This document shows positions 38,652-39,536 of a DNA stretch of 39,536 nt, in pieces; position 1 is the first letter of the stretch, and the number at the start of each line of letters is the position of its first letter. The notes beneath the pieces are model-generated. The model worked only from the letters and a program-made list of their open reading frames with translations, was not told the DNA's origin and searched no databases. The translations under genes were made by a program, and so were the position numbers. Origin of the DNA: Clostridiales bacterium. GTDB taxonomy: Bacteria > Bacillota > Clostridia > Christensenellales > Borkfalkiaceae. The stretch lies in the NCBI GenBank assembly GCA_022508265.1, contig JAFLVP010000016.1, forward strand, positions 1 to 39,536, written 5' to 3'.

Positions 38652-38909
38652 TTATATTTTTAAAGCTCTATTCTTAAAATAGTCGGAATAATTACACCCA
38701 CAAGCTTTGCACTTATTACATATAAACCAACCGCATTTGGGGCATTTTTTGTTTGATCCTTCGTCTAAAATTTCGCGACAGCTGTAACATCCTGTTATAC
38801 GTCCGGTGTCCAAATTATTTAAATATTTTCCGCTACAAACAGAACAAATTTCGCCTTCATTTTCAACGTAATTCAACTCACATTTTATGCACTTGAATAG
38901 GTTTGCCAT
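38652..38909 (-). CDS. Small multi-CxxC zinc-ribbon protein
   Basis: 85 aa with six Cys pairs or near pairs: CIKC, CSVC, CYSC, CPKC, CNKC and CGC. It probably folds as two or three zinc ribbons. Basic residues are common and there is no membrane segment. I chose the Met at 38909 because GGAG lies 6 nt upstream; the GTG further upstream is part of that site. The gene is AT-rich and sits between repeat R1 and junction J2 as one unit of the tRNA-Tyr array. Function not recognised. Confidence 0.75.
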   Translation of the reverse strand: MANLFKCIKCELNYVENEGEICSVCSGKYLNNLDTGRITGCYSCREILDEGSNKKCPKCGWFICNKCKACGCNYSDYFKNRALKI

Positions 38910-39019
38910 ATTATTCTCCACAATTAAATATATGTTTGTGTCGTATTATAGGCTTTGTTTTACTATTTGTCAAGGAAAATATTAGTGCTGTCAAATGCAG
39001 TAATTTCATTTTTAATAGT

Positions 39020-39114
39020 AGGAGGTGGATATTGCCGTTTCCCAAAGGGAGCCCTCGGCAAAGCTTCGCACATTACGGTGCTCGCGCGAACTGTGGTTCG
39101 AACGCCGAACTCCA
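39020..39114 (-). repeat. Structured repeat R1 with a tRNA-Tyr tail copy
   Basis: About 95 bp, starting with AGGAGGTGGAT (11 bp of the tRNA-Tyr tail). It shares left and right blocks with R2. Hairpins: TTGCCG/CGGCAA around CCC/GGG, and CGAAC/GTTCG. It lies just downstream of tRNA-Tyr on the minus strand. Confidence 0.82.
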
Positions 39115-39116
39115 TT

Positions 39117-39157
39117 CCACGAAAAAGGACAGGTACAAAACCTGTCCTTTTTCGTGG
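39117..39157. terminator. Junction hairpin J1, at the tRNA-Tyr 3' end
   Basis: A perfect 18-bp stem (39117-39134 with 39140-39157), loop ACAAA, containing A5 and T5. The right arm includes the CCA of tRNA-Tyr. The arms match J3 almost exactly. Confidence 0.9.
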
Positions 39158-39239
39158 TGGGAGGAGGTGGATTCGAACCACCGAAGTCGGAGACGTCAGA
39201 TTTACAGTCTGATGCATTTGGCCACTCTGCAATCCGCCC
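39155..39239 (-). tRNA. tRNA-Tyr (GTA)
   Basis: 85 nt with a long variable arm and encoded CCA. Anticodon stem TCAGA/TCTGA encloses CTGTAAA, giving GTA. T arm GGTGG-TTCGAAT-CCACC. The acceptor GGGCGGA against TCCTCCC leaves a C4-U69 mismatch, unusual for a working tRNA. Its 3' tail is copied in R1 and R2. Confidence 0.94.
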
Positions 39240-39275
39240 GAATTAAATTTTTACCCCGCATAAACGGGGTAATTG

Positions 39276-39351
39276 TGGAGCTGGTGATTGGACTTGAACC
39301 CACAACCTGCTGATTACAAATCAGCTGCTCTGCCAGTTGAGCTACACCAGC
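39276..39351 (-). tRNA. tRNA-Thr (TGT)
   Basis: Acceptor GCTGGTG pairs perfectly with CACCAGC; anticodon loop TTTGTAA gives TGT; CCA is encoded. A hairpin ACCCCG/CGGGGT lies between it and tRNA-Tyr (39253-39270). Confidence 0.95.
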
Positions 39352-39368
39352 GAATCCGCCCGTTTGGG

Positions 39369-39444
39369 TGGTGCCTTGGGGTGGAATCGAACCGCCGACA
39401 TATGGATTTTCAGTCCACCGCTCTACCATCTGAGCTACCAAGGC
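39369..39444 (-). tRNA. tRNA-Phe (GAA)
   Basis: Acceptor GCCTTGG pairs with CCAAGGC; anticodon loop CTGAAAA gives GAA; T arm with TTCGATT; CCA encoded. This is the ligand expected for the pheST T-box in the same window. Confidence 0.95.
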
Positions 39445-39471
39445 ATAAAACGCCTTGCGGCGTCAAAAATT

Positions 39472-39536
39472 TGGCGACCCGAAACGGGCTCGAACCGTCG
39501 ACCTCCAGCGTGACAGGCTGGCGCTCTAACCAACTG
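39472..39536 (-). tRNA. tRNA-Asp (GTC), 5' end outside the window
   Basis: The 3' part from the D arm onward is present: anticodon stem CCAGC/GCTGG with loop CTGTCAC gives GTC, T-loop TTCGAGC, and CCA is encoded. The acceptor 5' strand lies beyond the window. Confidence 0.93.

Noticed and set aside
38485-39114. R1 and R2 as tRNA genes or tRNA pseudogenes
   Set aside because: Only the 3'-tail block matches a tRNA. No anticodon arm or paired T stem can be formed on either strand.
38065-39175. A conventional integron cassette array
   Set aside because: The layout is similar, but the repeats lack the attC R box cores (GTTRRRY/RYYYAAC) and no integron integrase or attI is present in the window.
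1-39536. CRISPR array
   Set aside because: No series of evenly spaced direct repeats with unique spacers was seen; the repeats present are paired and unevenly spaced.

Overview
The window looks like a chromosomal stretch from an endospore-forming Firmicute, most likely an uncultured class Clostridia lineage with moderate GC. Supporting signs are spoVAC-spoVAD-spoVAE and yunB, a large Gram-positive-type SRP RNA with an Alu domain, a Phe T-box leader on pheST, a heterodimeric ABC exporter behind a two-component system, and the pth-mfd-foldase order common in clostridia. The taxonomy is inference; no alignment was run.

Layout. 1-300: tRNA-Pro(CGG), lacking its first base, followed by hairpin-rich DNA that ends in a second copy of the tRNA 3' tail. 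319-1668: thyA-folA. 1792-2565: ZIP metal transporter. 2628-6042: SDR enzyme, a 26-residue ORF, spoVAC-AD-AE and yunB. 6083-9752 (minus): pheT, pheS and their T-box. 9942-12539: CPBP protease, rlmH, M14 carboxypeptidase, tadA. 12632-20845: prs, pth, mfd, a PrsA-like lipoprotein and uppP. 20873-23077: small XRE repressor divergent from a NatA/NatB-type ABC pair. 23155-23609: SRP RNA (minus) with hairpin elements behind it. 23727-26791: Mrp/NBP35 ATPase, a second small repressor divergent from a zinc-ribbon membrane protein, and a membrane-bound XRE regulator. 26839-28828 (minus): a two-gene radical-SAM DNA-repair-like pair. 29052-34938: response regulator, histidine kinase and heterodimeric ABC exporter. 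35073-37037: a second ZIP transporter and a SHOCT-domain membrane protein. 37291-39175: accessory genes in a repeat-bounded array behind tRNA-Tyr. 39155-39536 (minus): tRNA-Tyr, tRNA-Thr, tRNA-Phe and a partial tRNA-Asp.

Most genes are housekeeping and fall into a few units: nucleotide synthesis (thyA, folA, prs), translation (pheST, rlmH, tadA, pth, tRNAs, SRP RNA), cell wall and protein export (uppP, foldase), spore germination or dipicolinate transport (spoVA), and repair (mfd, radical-SAM pair).

The most unusual features are these. (i) A cassette-like array sits at the tRNA-Tyr 3' end: two structured repeats of about 95 bp, each carrying a copy of the tRNA tail, alternate with small AT-rich genes and near-identical hairpin junctions. 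A related arrangement lies behind tRNA-Pro. (ii) Five genes have a -10 element 5-7 nt before the start codon and no Shine-Dalgarno, so they are probably leaderless. (iii) Three XRE-family regulators each have a palindrome filling the 17-bp spacer of a TTGAC(T/A) promoter.
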